From NCBI GenBank assembly GCA_964356295.1, contig CAYHHE010000008.1:1-49577 (forward strand): a stretch of DNA of 49,577 nucleotides, read 5' to 3'. Below are positions 32,969 through 41,151 of the stretch, one piece after another; the stretch's first letter is position 1, and each line of letters opens with the position of its first letter. The position numbers and the translations under genes are program-made. A model generated the notes under the pieces. It worked only from the letters and a program-made list of their open reading frames with translations. It did no database searches and was not told where the DNA came from. The DNA comes from CAVQGZ01 sp964356295. GTDB taxonomy: Bacteria; Actinomycetota; Actinomycetes; Jiangellales; Jiangellaceae.

Positions 32969-34444
32969 TCAGCCCAGCCGCTGCTCCAGCCCGTCGACGA
33001 CATGCGCCAGCACCTCGACCCTGGCGTTGCGCTTGTCGTTGCCGGAGATGATGTGCCAAGGCGCCCCGACCGTGGACGTGCGGATGACCATCTGGTCGAC
33101 CGCCTGGACGTAGGCGTCCCACTTCTCCCGGTTCCGGTAGTCCTCTTCGGTGATCTTGTGGCGCTTGTAGGAGGTTTCCTCGCGAGCGCCGAACCGGGCG
33201 AGCTGCTCCTCGGCGGAGATGTGGATCCAGAACTTCGCCAGGTAGGTGCCGTGCTCGACCAGCTGCTGCTCGAAGTCGAGGATCTCGTCGAAGCCGCGCT
33301 GCCACTCCGCCGGCGTGGCGAACCCCTCCACCCTCTCGACCAGCACCCGGCCGTACCAGGTCCGGTCGTAGATGGCGATGCGGCCGTCACGCGGGACGTC
33401 CCGCCAGAACCGCCACAGGTAGTGGTAGCGGCGCTCCTCCTCGGTCGGGGCCGCCACCGCGTGGACCCGGTAGTCGCCGGCCTCCAGCGCCGCCGTCAGG
33501 CGCCTGATCGCCCCACCCTTGCCCGCTGCGTCCCAGCCCTCGAAGGCCAGGACGGTCGCCACGTCGCGACGCCGCGCCTCGTCGGCGAGCAGGTGCAGGC
33601 GTGCCTGGAGGTCTTCGAGCAGGCGCCGGTACCGCTTGGCGCCCTGGGTCCTGGACAGGTCGACGTGGGCCAGCACCGTGGCCTGCTGGTCGGGGTCGAC
33701 GAAGAACTCACTCGGTGTGGGCGCCGCTGCGGAGGGCAGACCCTGGAGCCGGGTCTGAAGGCTGCCCAGGATCGACCGTGCGACGGACAGATCTCGGTAG
33801 CGCGCGTCGGTGCCCTCGATGATGGTCCACGGTGCGCCACTCACCGAGGTGTCCGCCAGCACCATCTCGATGGTCGGGATGGCCTGGTCAAGGCTCTTGG
33901 CCATCGTCCAGTCGCGCTCGTCGTAGCGCCAGGCCTCGTCGCCGGACCGTTTCGCCCGCTTCATCCGTCGGCGCTGCGTAGCGGCCGGGGTGTGCAGGTA
34001 GTACTTCAGGAGCAGCGCCCCGTCGGCGAGCAGCATCCGCTGGGTGCTGCGCAGATGCTTGGCCCAGCGGTCCAACTCGTTGCGGTCGACCTCCCCGTCC
34101 AGGTGAGCACGCACCATGCGCATCAGGCCGCCCACCCACAGCGCCATGCGCCCCTTGGGGGGCAACGACGTCCACAGCCTCCAGGCGTCAGGACGCTGCC
34201 TGGCCTCCTCACCGACCTCGGAGAACACCTGGGTGGTCAGGTACCGGCTGTCCAGCCACTCGTTGAGCCGGTTGACCAGCGCGTTGGCCCCGACCCGGTC
34301 GTCGCCGGCGATGATGACGACCACCGGGAAGTCCGCGGACGCCAGGTCGAACTGGGCGTTGAGCAGACCCAGCCGGAGCTCGGGGAGGGCCGAGGTGAAG
34401 TCCTCCTTGGACACGGAGTTGCCGGCAGCGGCAGCGTTGAGCAT
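32969..34444 (-). CDS. pap: Polyphosphate:AMP phosphotransferase (two-domain PPK2, class II)
   Basis: This ~491-residue protein has two tandem PPK2 domains. The C-terminal one is intact, with the Walker A motif FEGWDAAGKGGAIRRL, IYDRTWYGRVLVERVEGF and the lid region with FGAREETSYKRHKITEEDYRNREKW. The N-terminal one has a degraded loop (IIAGDDRVGANALV), so catalysis must come from the second domain. The reaction makes ADP from AMP and polyphosphate. ATG 34444 aligns with the family start (SVSKEDFTSALPELR); ATG 34456 is an alternative. It diverges from the crotonase gene. Confidence 0.88.
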   Translation of the reverse strand: MLNAAAAGNSVSKEDFTSALPELRLGLLNAQFDLASADFPVVVIIAGDDRVGANALVNRLNEWLDSRYLTTQVFSEVGEEARQRPDAWRLWTSLPPKGRMALWVGGLMRMVRAHLDGEVDRNELDRWAKHLRSTQRMLLADGALLLKYYLHTPAATQRRRMKRAKRSGDEAWRYDERDWTMAKSLDQAIPTIEMVLADTSVSGAPWTIIEGTDARYRDLSVARSILGSLQTRLQGLPSAAAPTPSEFFVDPDQQATVLAHVDLSRTQGAKRYRRLLEDLQARLHLLADEARRRDVATVLAFEGWDAAGKGGAIRRLTAALEAGDYRVHAVAAPTEEERRYHYLWRFWRDVPRDGRIAIYDRTWYGRVLVERVEGFATPAEWQRGFDEILDFEQQLVEHGTYLAKFWIHISAEEQLARFGAREETSYKRHKITEEDYRNREKWDAYVQAVDQMVIRTSTVGAPWHIISGNDKRNARVEVLAHVVDGLEQRLG

Positions 34445-34502
34445 GCCGATGATCATGACCGTCCCCGCCCGGGTCAGCAAGAGGCCTGGCCGAGCCCGGC
34501 GC

Positions 34503-34508
34503 TACGGT
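34503..34508 (+). promoter_or_regulatory. -10 element (TACGGT) for leaderless crotonase gene
   Basis: TACGGT is six bases before the ATG at 34515, with no Shine-Dalgarno between. Confidence 0.55.
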
Positions 34509-34514
34509 TCACCC

Positions 34515-35186
34515 ATGGCGAGCAACGGCGGCTCCCGGGTGACCCACGTCCAGGACGGCCCGGTCTCGGTGATCACCATGGACGACGGCAAGGTCAACGC
34601 GGTCAACCACGGGCTCATCGACGAGCTGGACAGCGCCCTGCAGGCCGCTGCGGGGTCGCGGGCGATCGTCCTGGCCGGGCGACCCGGGGTGTTCTCCGGC
34701 GGCTTCGACCTCTCGGTCGTCGGCTCCGGTGGCCCCGATGCGCAGATGCTGCTGCACAGGGGGGCGGGCTTGGTGGCCAGGCTGTACCAGAGCCCGGTAC
34801 CGGTGGTCACCGCGTGCACCGGTCACGCCGTGGCGCTGGGAGCCGTCCTGCTGATGGCCACCGACCTACGGGTGGGCGCCCGTGGCGAGTTCACCATCGG
34901 TCTGAACGAGGTCGCCATCGGGATCCAGCTGCCACCGATGCTCATCGCGATGGCCCACCAGCGGCTGGACTCCGCCCGGCTGACCGAGGCGGTGCTCCTG
35001 TCGCGGATGTGGACCCCGGACGAGGCGGTGGGCGTGGGGTTCCTGGACGAGGTCAGTGACCCCGACGCGGTGCTGTCCTCGGCGACCGAGAGGGCAAAGG
35101 ACCTCGGAACCCGGTTGCAGCCCGACGCCTACCAGGCCACCCGGGCGTACCTGCGCGGATCGGTGACCGATCTGCTCGAGGGATGA
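34515..35186 (+). CDS. Crotonase/enoyl-CoA hydratase-isomerase family protein
   Basis: This 223-residue protein has the crotonase fold: the oxyanion-hole strand GVFSGGFDLSVV and TGHAVALGAVLLMATDLRVG. It is shorter than the usual ~260 residues at the C-terminus. The hydratase-type first Glu (GGGCE) is missing, replaced by ALGAV, while the second Glu is kept in FTIGLNEVAIGIQLP. A single Glu suggests isomerase or another crotonase activity rather than hydration; this is inferred. The start is leaderless. A tRNA gene on the opposite strand follows immediately. Confidence 0.85.
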   Translation: MASNGGSRVTHVQDGPVSVITMDDGKVNAVNHGLIDELDSALQAAAGSRAIVLAGRPGVFSGGFDLSVVGSGGPDAQMLLHRGAGLVARLYQSPVPVVTACTGHAVALGAVLLMATDLRVGARGEFTIGLNEVAIGIQLPPMLIAMAHQRLDSARLTEAVLLSRMWTPDEAVGVGFLDEVSDPDAVLSSATERAKDLGTRLQPDAYQATRAYLRGSVTDLLEG

Positions 35187-35187
35187 G

Positions 35188-35273
35188 TGTCCGAGGGGGG
35201 ACTTGAACCCCCACGCCCTTAGTCGGGCACTAGCACCTCAAGCTAGCGCGTCTGCCTATTCCGCCACCCGGAC
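35188..35273 (-). tRNA. tRNA-Leu (anticodon GAG)
   Basis: On the minus strand an 86-base type II tRNA folds fully. The acceptor arm GTCCGGG pairs with CTCGGAC (one G-U pair), with discriminator A as in all tRNA-Leu. The anticodon stem CTAGC/GCTAG has the loop TTGAGGT, so the anticodon is GAG. A variable arm follows (GTGCCCGACTAAGGGCG region), and the T-arm is GTGGGGGTTCAAGTCCCCCC. CCA is not encoded. It reads CUC and CUU, CUC being a major Leu codon in this GC-rich genome. Confidence 0.96.
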
Positions 35274-35290
35274 GAGAGCCACCAGGGTAG

Positions 35291-35296
35291 CAGGAT
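35291..35296 (+). promoter_or_regulatory. -10 element (CAGGAT) for leaderless M20 peptidase gene
   Basis: CAGGAT lies six bases before ATG 35303 and no ribosome site is present. An upstream TAGCAG (35288-35293) is an alternative hexamer. Confidence 0.4.
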
Positions 35297-35302
35297 GGGC
35301 CC

Positions 35303-36619
35303 ATGGTCCCCGAACACGCGAGCCTGGACAGCGAGGTCGTGCGCCTGTGCCGAGACCTCATCCGGATCGACTCCACGAACTACGGAGACGGCAGCGGGCC
35401 GGGTGAGCGAGAGGCCGCCGCCTACGTAGCCGACCGACTGGACGAGGTGGGACTCGACCCGGTCGTCCTGGAGTCGGCGCCCCGCCGGACGAGCGTCGTG
35501 GCACGCCTGCCGGGGGGCGATCCGGACAGGTCGGACGCGCTGCTGCTGCACGGGCATCTCGACGTCGTCCCCGCCGACCCCAAGCAGTGGCGCTACGACC
35601 CTTGGGCGGCCGAGATCGCCGATGGCTGTGTCTGGGGCCGCGGAGCGGTCGACATGAAGGACATGGACGCCATGATCCTGAGCGTCGTGCGCGACCGGCT
35701 CACCGGCGGCCGCCCACCTGCTCGGCCGGTGGTGCTGTGCTTCACCGCCGACGAGGAGGCCGGTGGAGTCCAGGGGGCGCACTGGCTCGTCGACCACCAC
35801 CCGCAGTTGTTCGCAGGCTGCACGGAGGCGGTCAGCGAGGTCGGGGGGTTCTCGGTCACGCTTCCCTCAGGGCACCGCACGTACCTCGTGCAGGCCGCGG
35901 AGAAGGGGATCGCGTGGCTGACCGTCGAGGCGGAGGGCACCGAGGGGCACGGGTCGTTGCCTCAGCAGGACAACGCGGTGGCCACTCTCGCCCATGCCCT
36001 GGCCCGAGTGGCCGACCACGAGTGGCCCACCATCGTCACTCCCACCATCGCCGACCTGTTCGCCAGGCTCGAGCGCGACGCCGGGCTCGCACTCGACCCC
36101 GGCGACGGGCCAGGGGTGCAGCGGGCGCTCGGCTCGATCGGGCGAGTGGTGCGAGCCGCCACGCGCAACACCGCCAACCCGACGGTCGTGCGCGCCGGGC
36201 AGAAGACCAACCAGGTGCCGCGGACCGCGCAGGCGCAGATCGACGGCCGTTTCCTGCCCGGTCAACGCGAGGAGTTCCTCGACACCATCGACCGACTGCT
36301 CGGCGAGCGGGTGCGCCGGATCGACTCCTACCTCGACGTGGCGCTCGAGGTGCCCTTCTCCGGGCCGACGGTGCAGGCCATGGTCACTGCCCTGACCGAG
36401 AACGACCCCGGCTGCTCGGTGGCGCCTTACCTGCTCTTCGGCGGTACCGACGCGAAGGCGTTCAGCCGCCTCGGCATCCGCGGCTACGGCTTCTCACCGC
36501 TGCGGCTGCCGGCGGACCTGGACTTCCCGGCGCTGTTCCACGGTGTGGACGAACGCGTCCCGGTCGCTGCCCTGCAGTTCGGTGCCCGGACCCTGGACCG
36601 GTTCCTCGACCTGTGCTGA
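35303..36619 (+). CDS. M20/M25/M40 family metallopeptidase
   Basis: This 438-residue dizinc hydrolase has the complete M20 metal site: LHGHLDVVPA, GRGAVDMKDMDAM (bridging Asp), FTADEEAGG (catalytic and ligand Glu), and a final LFGGTDAKAFSRLGIRGYGF with FHGVDERV (last His). A dimerisation domain with GTEGHGSLPQQDNA separates the two catalytic parts. It resembles actinobacterial aminoacylase/dipeptidase-like proteins; the substrate is unknown. No signal peptide, so it is cytoplasmic. It begins 30 bases after the divergent tRNA-Leu. Confidence 0.92.
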   Translation: MVPEHASLDSEVVRLCRDLIRIDSTNYGDGSGPGEREAAAYVADRLDEVGLDPVVLESAPRRTSVVARLPGGDPDRSDALLLHGHLDVVPADPKQWRYDPWAAEIADGCVWGRGAVDMKDMDAMILSVVRDRLTGGRPPARPVVLCFTADEEAGGVQGAHWLVDHHPQLFAGCTEAVSEVGGFSVTLPSGHRTYLVQAAEKGIAWLTVEAEGTEGHGSLPQQDNAVATLAHALARVADHEWPTIVTPTIADLFARLERDAGLALDPGDGPGVQRALGSIGRVVRAATRNTANPTVVRAGQKTNQVPRTAQAQIDGRFLPGQREEFLDTIDRLLGERVRRIDSYLDVALEVPFSGPTVQAMVTALTENDPGCSVAPYLLFGGTDAKAFSRLGIRGYGFSPLRLPADLDFPALFHGVDERVPVAALQFGARTLDRFLDLC

Positions 36620-36632
36620 ACCGAGGAGGTCC

Positions 36633-36830
36633 TCAACGGGTCGCGCTGACCCTCATGGCGCGCCGACGCAGTCGCACCCGCCGCGTGCCGTCCGGGTAGA
36701 CACGCACCCGGTCCAGCACCCAGTTGTCGACCTCGGCGTGCCCCACGATGATCTGTCGGGCTGCCGAACGGGAGGTGCCCCGCGGCAGGGTGAAGGACAG
36801 GAACTCCCATCCCAGCACTGGTGCGGTCAC
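36633..36830 (-). CDS. Small conserved actinobacterial protein (DUF5703-like)
   Basis: This 65-residue basic protein reads WEFLSFTLPRGTSRSAARQIIVGHAEVDNWVLDRVRVYPDGTRRVRLRRRAM. The pattern of a LPRGTSR turn, a short helix, a W-x-L-x-R-x-R strand and YPDG-RRV-LRR end resembles the DUF5703 family found near mshC and aldo/keto reductase genes in actinobacteria. GTG 36830 overlaps the reductase stop in GTGA, so it is translationally coupled. The function is unknown; the fold and basic tail would suit nucleic-acid or protein binding. Confidence 0.75.
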   Translation of the reverse strand: MTAPVLGWEFLSFTLPRGTSRSAARQIIVGHAEVDNWVLDRVRVYPDGTRRVRLRRRAMRVSATR

Positions 36831-37804
36831 GCCGTCGGTAGGTCCGTGACGACGCCGGGAGCAGCGGACACCTCGTCCAGGGCAGCCTCGATCTCGGTCG
36901 GTAGCCGCACCTGCTCGCTGGCCAGGACGCCGCGCAGCTGCGCGGCCGTGCGCGCGCCCACCAGGCAGGCCGACACCGCGGGTCGGTCCCGCACCCAGGC
37001 CAGCGCGACCTCCAGCGGCGCCACGCCCAGACCGTCCGCGGCGGTAGCGACAGCCTCGACGATGCCGCGCGCCCAGTCGGCGAGGTACGGCTGCACGAAC
37101 GGCCCCAGGTGCGGCGAGGCGGCACGGGAGTCCGCCGGGATCCCTCCTCGGTACTTCCCGGTCAGCACCCCGCGGCCGAGCGGGGAGGCAACCAGCAGCC
37201 CTATCCCGAGCTCGTGGGAGGCGGGCACCACCTCCTCCTCGACGTGCCGACGCAGCAGCGAGTACTCCGCCTGCACCGCGACGGGGACCGAACGCCCTGG
37301 CCAGCACTGCTGGTGCGCCACCGTCCAACCCAGTCGCCACCCGGACTCGACACCGATCCCCACGTAGCGGGCGCGTCCGCTGGCCTGGGCGATGTCGAGC
37401 GCGGACAGCGTCTCCTCCGCCGGTACGCCGTCGGAGATCCCGTGCACGAGCCACAGATCCAGGTGATCGGTCCCCAGCCGACGCAGCGAGGCGTCCAGCT
37501 GACCGATCAGGGCGGATCGGCTGGTGTCGTGGACGAGCTCGTCGTGCTGCCAGCGCAGCCCGGCCCGACCACTCAGCACGAGCTCGCAGCGTGGCACCAC
37601 ACGCTCGAGCAGGTTGCCCAGGACCAGCTCGGCCTGGCCGTCGCCGTACTCCGGCGCGCAGTCCACCAGCGTCCCGCCGGTACCCACGAAGGCCTCGAGC
37701 TGGTCGTGGGCCTCGTGCTCGTCGGTGTCCCTGCCCCATGTGATGGTGCCCAGACCCAGCCGCGAGACCGTCAGGCCGCTGCGGCCCACCCGTCGCGTCT
37801 CCAC
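36827..37804 (-). CDS. Aldo/keto reductase family protein
   Basis: This ~325-residue TIM-barrel oxidoreductase begins VGRSGLTVSRLGLGTITWG and carries the active-site Asp and Tyr in VDCAPEYGDGQAE and the His in LDLWLVHG. The catalytic Lys strand, normally LVxxTKxG, reads LVLSGRAGL, so Lys appears to be replaced by Arg. The NADP site near the C-terminus (GARTAAQLRGVLAS) is kept. GTG 37804 lies ten bases after a minus-strand TAGCCT (37815-37820), a nearly leaderless start. The substrate is unknown. Confidence 0.85.
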   Translation of the reverse strand: METRRVGRSGLTVSRLGLGTITWGRDTDEHEAHDQLEAFVGTGGTLVDCAPEYGDGQAELVLGNLLERVVPRCELVLSGRAGLRWQHDELVHDTSRSALIGQLDASLRRLGTDHLDLWLVHGISDGVPAEETLSALDIAQASGRARYVGIGVESGWRLGWTVAHQQCWPGRSVPVAVQAEYSLLRRHVEEEVVPASHELGIGLLVASPLGRGVLTGKYRGGIPADSRAASPHLGPFVQPYLADWARGIVEAVATAADGLGVAPLEVALAWVRDRPAVSACLVGARTAAQLRGVLASEQVRLPTEIEAALDEVSAAPGVVTDLPTA

Positions 37805-37814
37805 AGTGGTCCGA

Positions 37815-37820
37815 AGGCTA
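37815..37820 (-). promoter_or_regulatory. -10 element (TAGCCT) for the aldo/keto reductase gene
   Basis: Minus-strand TAGCCT is ten bases before GTG 37804; the transcript would start at or within a few bases of the start codon. Confidence 0.45.
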
Positions 37821-37846
37821 CCCGGGGCGGCAGGAGGAGCCGTGAC

Positions 37847-37852
37847 TACGCT
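37847..37852 (+). promoter_or_regulatory. -10 element (TACGCT) upstream of uppP
   Basis: TACGCT sits eight bases before an ATG at 37861 that opens a 21-codon ORF. It is the only promoter-like element I see ahead of uppP. Confidence 0.5.
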
Positions 37853-37860
37853 GCCTGCCC

Positions 37861-37926
37861 ATGCGACTGGCACCGGACCTGCACCGCGTCGGCCCGAGCG
37901 TCTCCAGCGGGTCGACGCGGCGGTAG
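37861..37926 (+). CDS. 21-residue leaderless upstream ORF, in frame with uppP
   Basis: ATG at 37861 follows TACGCT with leaderless spacing and encodes MRLAPDLHRVG followed by ten residues rich in Ser and Arg, then TAG. The first eleven residues look like the start of an MBL-fold hydrolase, but nothing homologous follows. It is in the same frame as uppP, separated by the TAG and 13 sense codons. It may be a leader peptide, a relic of a lost gene, or the original N-terminus of uppP. Confidence 0.35.
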   Translation: MRLAPDLHRVGPSVSSGSTRR

Positions 37927-37965
37927 ACCGGCCGGCTGGCGACGCAGGGCACCCAGGCAGCACCG

Positions 37966-38787
37966 ATGGAGTGGCTTCAGGCGATCCTGCTGGGAGTCCT
38001 GCAGGGGCTGACCGAGTTCCTGCCGATCTCCAGCAGCGCTCATCTGCGGGTGTTCCCAGCCTTCCTCGGCTGGGAGGACCCCGGAGCCGCGTTCACCGCG
38101 GTCGTCCAGATCGGCACGGAGCTGGCGGTGCTGCTCTACTTCTGGCGTGACATCTGGCGCATCGCCACGGCCTGGCTTCGTGCCCTGGTGCGGCCCGAGC
38201 ACCGGGACGACCCGGACGCCCGGCTGGGGTGGTTCATCATCGTCGGCAGCATGCCCATCGTGGTGCTGGGGGTGCTGTTCCAGGAGCAGATCGAGACCAG
38301 CGCCCGCAACCTGTGGCTGGTCGGCACGATGCTCGTCGTGTTCGGGGTGGTTCTCGGGGTGGCTGACCGTGTCGGGGCCCACCGCTACCCGATCGCGCAC
38401 CTCGGCTGGCGGGACGCGGCGCTGCTCGGCATCGGGCAGGCGATGGCCCTCATCCCAGGAGTGTCCCGCTCTGGCGCCACGATCAGCATGGGACTGCTGC
38501 TGGGCTACGAGCGGGCGGCGGCGACCCGGTACGCGTTCCTGCTGGCGATCCCCGCCGTGGTCGGGGCCGGGTTGTTCCAGCTGCCCGACATCCCGGGTGG
38601 GGAGAACGTCTACGGCGTCGGCCCCACCGCGGTGGCCACCCTGGTGGCCTTTGCCGTCGGGTACGCCTCGATCGCATGGCTGCTGCGCTGGGTGACCACG
38701 CGGTCGTACCTGCCGTTCGTGGTGTACCGAGTGGCGCTGGGCACGATCGTGCTGACCGGTCTGGCGACCGGGGCGCTCACTGCCTGA
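37966..38787 (+). CDS. uppP: Undecaprenyl-diphosphatase UppP (BacA family)
   Basis: This 273-residue membrane enzyme regenerates undecaprenyl phosphate for cell-wall synthesis and confers tolerance to bacitracin. LQGLTEFLPISSSAHL at residues ~13-28 holds the catalytic Glu and Ser, and ALIPGVSRSGATI holds the conserved Ser/Arg of the second motif. About eight transmembrane segments are visible. ATG 37966 has no good Shine-Dalgarno, so initiation may depend on the upstream ORF or leader. It overlaps the convergent M23 gene by 11 bases. Confidence 0.94.
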   Translation: MEWLQAILLGVLQGLTEFLPISSSAHLRVFPAFLGWEDPGAAFTAVVQIGTELAVLLYFWRDIWRIATAWLRALVRPEHRDDPDARLGWFIIVGSMPIVVLGVLFQEQIETSARNLWLVGTMLVVFGVVLGVADRVGAHRYPIAHLGWRDAALLGIGQAMALIPGVSRSGATISMGLLLGYERAAATRYAFLLAIPAVVGAGLFQLPDIPGGENVYGVGPTAVATLVAFAVGYASIAWLLRWVTTRSYLPFVVYRVALGTIVLTGLATGALTA

Positions 38788-40321
38788 GGCCGGCGAGGTA
38801 CTCCGCGGCGTCGGGTGCGCCCACCAGCCAGGTCTCGGGGTCCACCGGGGTGCCGTTCACCCGGACCTCGAAGTGCAGGTGTGGCCCGGTGGAGTACCCG
38901 GTCGAGCCGATCAGGCCGATCAGCTGGCCCTTGTCCACCCGCTCACCAGGGCTGACGGAGATCCTGGACTGGTGCGCGTACAGCGTCGCGACGATGGCAC
39001 CACCGATCCGCCCGTGGCTGATCACCGTCATGTTGCCGTAGGCGCTGTTGTATCCAGCGAGCACGACGGTGCCGTCGTCGGCGGCGTGGATGGTGCCGTC
39101 GCCGATCCCGTAGTCCGAGCCGGTGTGCAGCTTGACGTAGCCAAGGATCGGGTGCAGCCGCGGACCGAATCGTGAGGTCAACGACCCGTTTGCGGGGCGG
39201 ACGAACGCACCGGTGCCCGCCACGGCGCTCGGGTCGTCGAGCACCTCGGCCCAGCCGGCCAGGGAGAACCCCACCGCCTGGCTGGCCGAGAGCAGCCGCT
39301 CGGTTCGGGTGAGCTCCTCGGCCTGCACCCCGAGGGCCGTCGCCAGCGCCTGCTCGCGCAGGTCGACGAGCGCCTGGGTCTCCTCGGCCACCACCCGGGC
39401 CGTCTGCTCGGCCTGGCTGGCCAGGTCGAAGGCATCTTGGGCCACCTGCTCGGCGCGTTCCCGCTCCTCCAGCGCCGCCTGCAACCGGGCCTGCGCTTCG
39501 GCCAGCTCGGCCAGCTCGGCGGCCAGACCGGCGATGACGACATCCTCGGAGCGCAGCACCGCCTCCACGGCGCGCAGGTTCGCGGCGAACTCCTGCGGGG
39601 AGGACGACTCCAGCACCACGGTCAGGCTGGTCAGCGGGCCGCCCGAACGGTAGGCCTCGCGGGCCAGCGAGCCGAGCAGCTCGCGCTGCTCGTCCAGCGC
39701 GGAGACGCCGTCGCTGAGCTCACGCTCGGCCTGCGTCTGCGCGACCCGAGCGGCAGCGGCCTCCTGCACTGCCTGGTCGCGCACCTGCGCAGCCGCAGCA
39801 CGGGCCTTCTCGGCCTCTGCCAGCCGTCCCTGCGCGGCTGCCAGCTGGGCCTCGGCGCTGTCCAGCGCCGCCCGCGCCGCCAGCAGCTCGGCGTAGGACT
39901 CCTCGTCGTCGACGGAGGCATCCGGCGAGGCCTGCGGCGAGGCGGTGCGGGCGGGGGGCCGCTGCTGCACCGGGCCGACGAGGTCCAGAGAGCCGGCCTT
40001 GGGTGGCGGCAGCCCCGGAGCGGTGGCCTTCGCCACGCTCGCCTCGTCCGCGGGTGGCGGTGCGGGTGCGGGCGGGTCGGGTACCGGAGCCGGGGCTGCC
40101 GGCTGGGATGGCGTCGGGGTCGCCGATGCAGCGCCAGGCTGCGGCGGGGAGGTGGGGCTGGGTGTCGCCGCGGGTGCGGGTGCGGGTGCGGAATCTGACG
40201 CCGGCGCGGGGTCGGGGTCGACGGGCAGACCCACCGCCGCCGCCGATCCGAGCGTGCTCGCGGCGACGAGCAGCGCCGACGACGCGACGCCCACGGCTCG
40301 ACGCAACGACACGCTGGTCAC
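38777..40321 (-). CDS. Secreted M23 family peptidoglycan metallopeptidase with coiled coil
   Basis: This ~514-residue protein has an N-terminal signal peptide (residues ~7-30, hydrophobic, ending in ASTLGSAAA), a Pro/Ala-rich linker (~30-125), a long Ala/Glu/Arg coiled coil (~140-330) like EnvC and RipC-type hydrolases, and a C-terminal LytM domain. The zinc site is intact: HTGSDYG, YAHQS and HLHFEV. It should cleave cross-bridges in the wall or activate other hydrolases. GTG 40321 is eight bases after GGAGG; the GTG at 40330 touches the Shine-Dalgarno and is less likely. It converges on uppP. Confidence 0.92.
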   Translation of the reverse strand: MTSVSLRRAVGVASSALLVAASTLGSAAAVGLPVDPDPAPASDSAPAPAPAATPSPTSPPQPGAASATPTPSQPAAPAPVPDPPAPAPPPADEASVAKATAPGLPPPKAGSLDLVGPVQQRPPARTASPQASPDASVDDEESYAELLAARAALDSAEAQLAAAQGRLAEAEKARAAAAQVRDQAVQEAAAARVAQTQAERELSDGVSALDEQRELLGSLAREAYRSGGPLTSLTVVLESSSPQEFAANLRAVEAVLRSEDVVIAGLAAELAELAEAQARLQAALEERERAEQVAQDAFDLASQAEQTARVVAEETQALVDLREQALATALGVQAEELTRTERLLSASQAVGFSLAGWAEVLDDPSAVAGTGAFVRPANGSLTSRFGPRLHPILGYVKLHTGSDYGIGDGTIHAADDGTVVLAGYNSAYGNMTVISHGRIGGAIVATLYAHQSRISVSPGERVDKGQLIGLIGSTGYSTGPHLHFEVRVNGTPVDPETWLVGAPDAAEYLAGLRQ

Positions 40322-40425
40322 CGACGACACCTCCGGAGGAGAGGAACGATCCCCATGTCTACCCGACGGGGGGCCCTGCGGCCATGCCCCGAACGGACGA
40401 TCACAGCCATCGGGCAGCTGCGACC

Positions 40426-40431
40426 TAGGCT
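40426..40431 (+). promoter_or_regulatory. -10 element (TAGGCT) for leaderless histidine phosphatase gene
   Basis: TAGGCT is six bases before GTG 40438, and the gap has no ribosome site. Confidence 0.6.
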
Positions 40432-40437
40432 GCCGAC

Positions 40438-41142
40438 GTGTCGACTGTGCTGCTCGTCCGCCATGGCCGCACCTCCGCGAACACCGCTGGAGTGCTGGCC
40501 GGCTGGACGCCGGGGATCGGTTTGGACGACACCGGACGTGCCCAGGCCGAGGCCCTGGCCGCCCGGTTCACCGGGCTGACGGTGACGCGGCTGGTCTCCA
40601 GCCCTCTGGAGCGCTGCATGCAGACCGCGGCGACTGTGTCCGACGCGGTGGCGACACCGGTCTCCAGCGACGACCGGCTCGGTGAGGCCCGTTACGGGGA
40701 GTGGACCGGGCGTGCCCTGGCGGATCTGGCGCGCACCCGGCTGTGGCGAGTCGTGCAGGACCATCCCTCCGCCGCAGTGTTCCCGGGTGAGGACGGCGAG
40801 GCGATGGCGCACGTGCAGGCTCGTGCCGTCGAGTGCGTTCGTGAGCACGACCGGGCCGTGACGGCCGAGCACGGGGACGGCGCGGTCTGGGTGGCCGTCT
40901 CGCACGGTGACGTCATCAAGGCGGTGCTGGCCGACGCCCTGGGGACACACCTGGACTCCTTCCAGCGACTGGTCGTCGACCCGTGCTCGGTGTCGATCGT
41001 CCGCTACACCCCGCTGCGCCCGTTCGTCGTTCGGGTCAACGACACCGGCGGCTCGCTGGACGCGCTGCGTCCGCGGCGACGGCCGCGGCGGCGCAGCCGC
41101 ACCAGCGACGCTGACGTGGGCGGCGGCGCGGGGGACTCGTAG
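40438..41142 (+). CDS. Histidine phosphatase family protein (MSMEG_4193-like)
   Basis: This 234-residue protein of the phosphoglycerate-mutase superfamily has the phosphohistidine motif LVRHGRTSANTAG at residues 6-18, SSPLERCMQTA, ARYGEWTGRALADL (second acid) and VAVSHGDVIKAVLAD (second catalytic His). The C-terminal ~35 residues are Arg-rich and probably disordered. The family is annotated as a phosphatase without a proven substrate. Leaderless GTG start. Its stop codon TAG forms part of the -10 of the next gene. Confidence 0.88.
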   Translation: MSTVLLVRHGRTSANTAGVLAGWTPGIGLDDTGRAQAEALAARFTGLTVTRLVSSPLERCMQTAATVSDAVATPVSSDDRLGEARYGEWTGRALADLARTRLWRVVQDHPSAAVFPGEDGEAMAHVQARAVECVREHDRAVTAEHGDGAVWVAVSHGDVIKAVLADALGTHLDSFQRLVVDPCSVSIVRYTPLRPFVVRVNDTGGSLDALRPRRRPRRRSRTSDADVGGGAGDS

Positions 41143-41145
41143 GCT
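41140..41145 (+). promoter_or_regulatory. -10 element (TAGGCT) for leaderless DUF3090 gene, overlapping a stop codon
   Basis: TAGGCT starts with the TAG stop of the phosphatase gene and lies six bases before GTG 41152. Confidence 0.55.
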
Positions 41146-41151
41146 GGGACC

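Noticed and set aside
32519..35059. 846-codon plus-strand open frame across the MFS and PPK2 genes
   Set aside because: It spans two well-supported minus-strand genes and part of the crotonase gene; its translation has no family features.
40030..40220. GC-rich tandem repeat
   Set aside because: The repeated GGGTGCG-like units simply encode the Pro/Ala linker of the M23 protein on the other strand.
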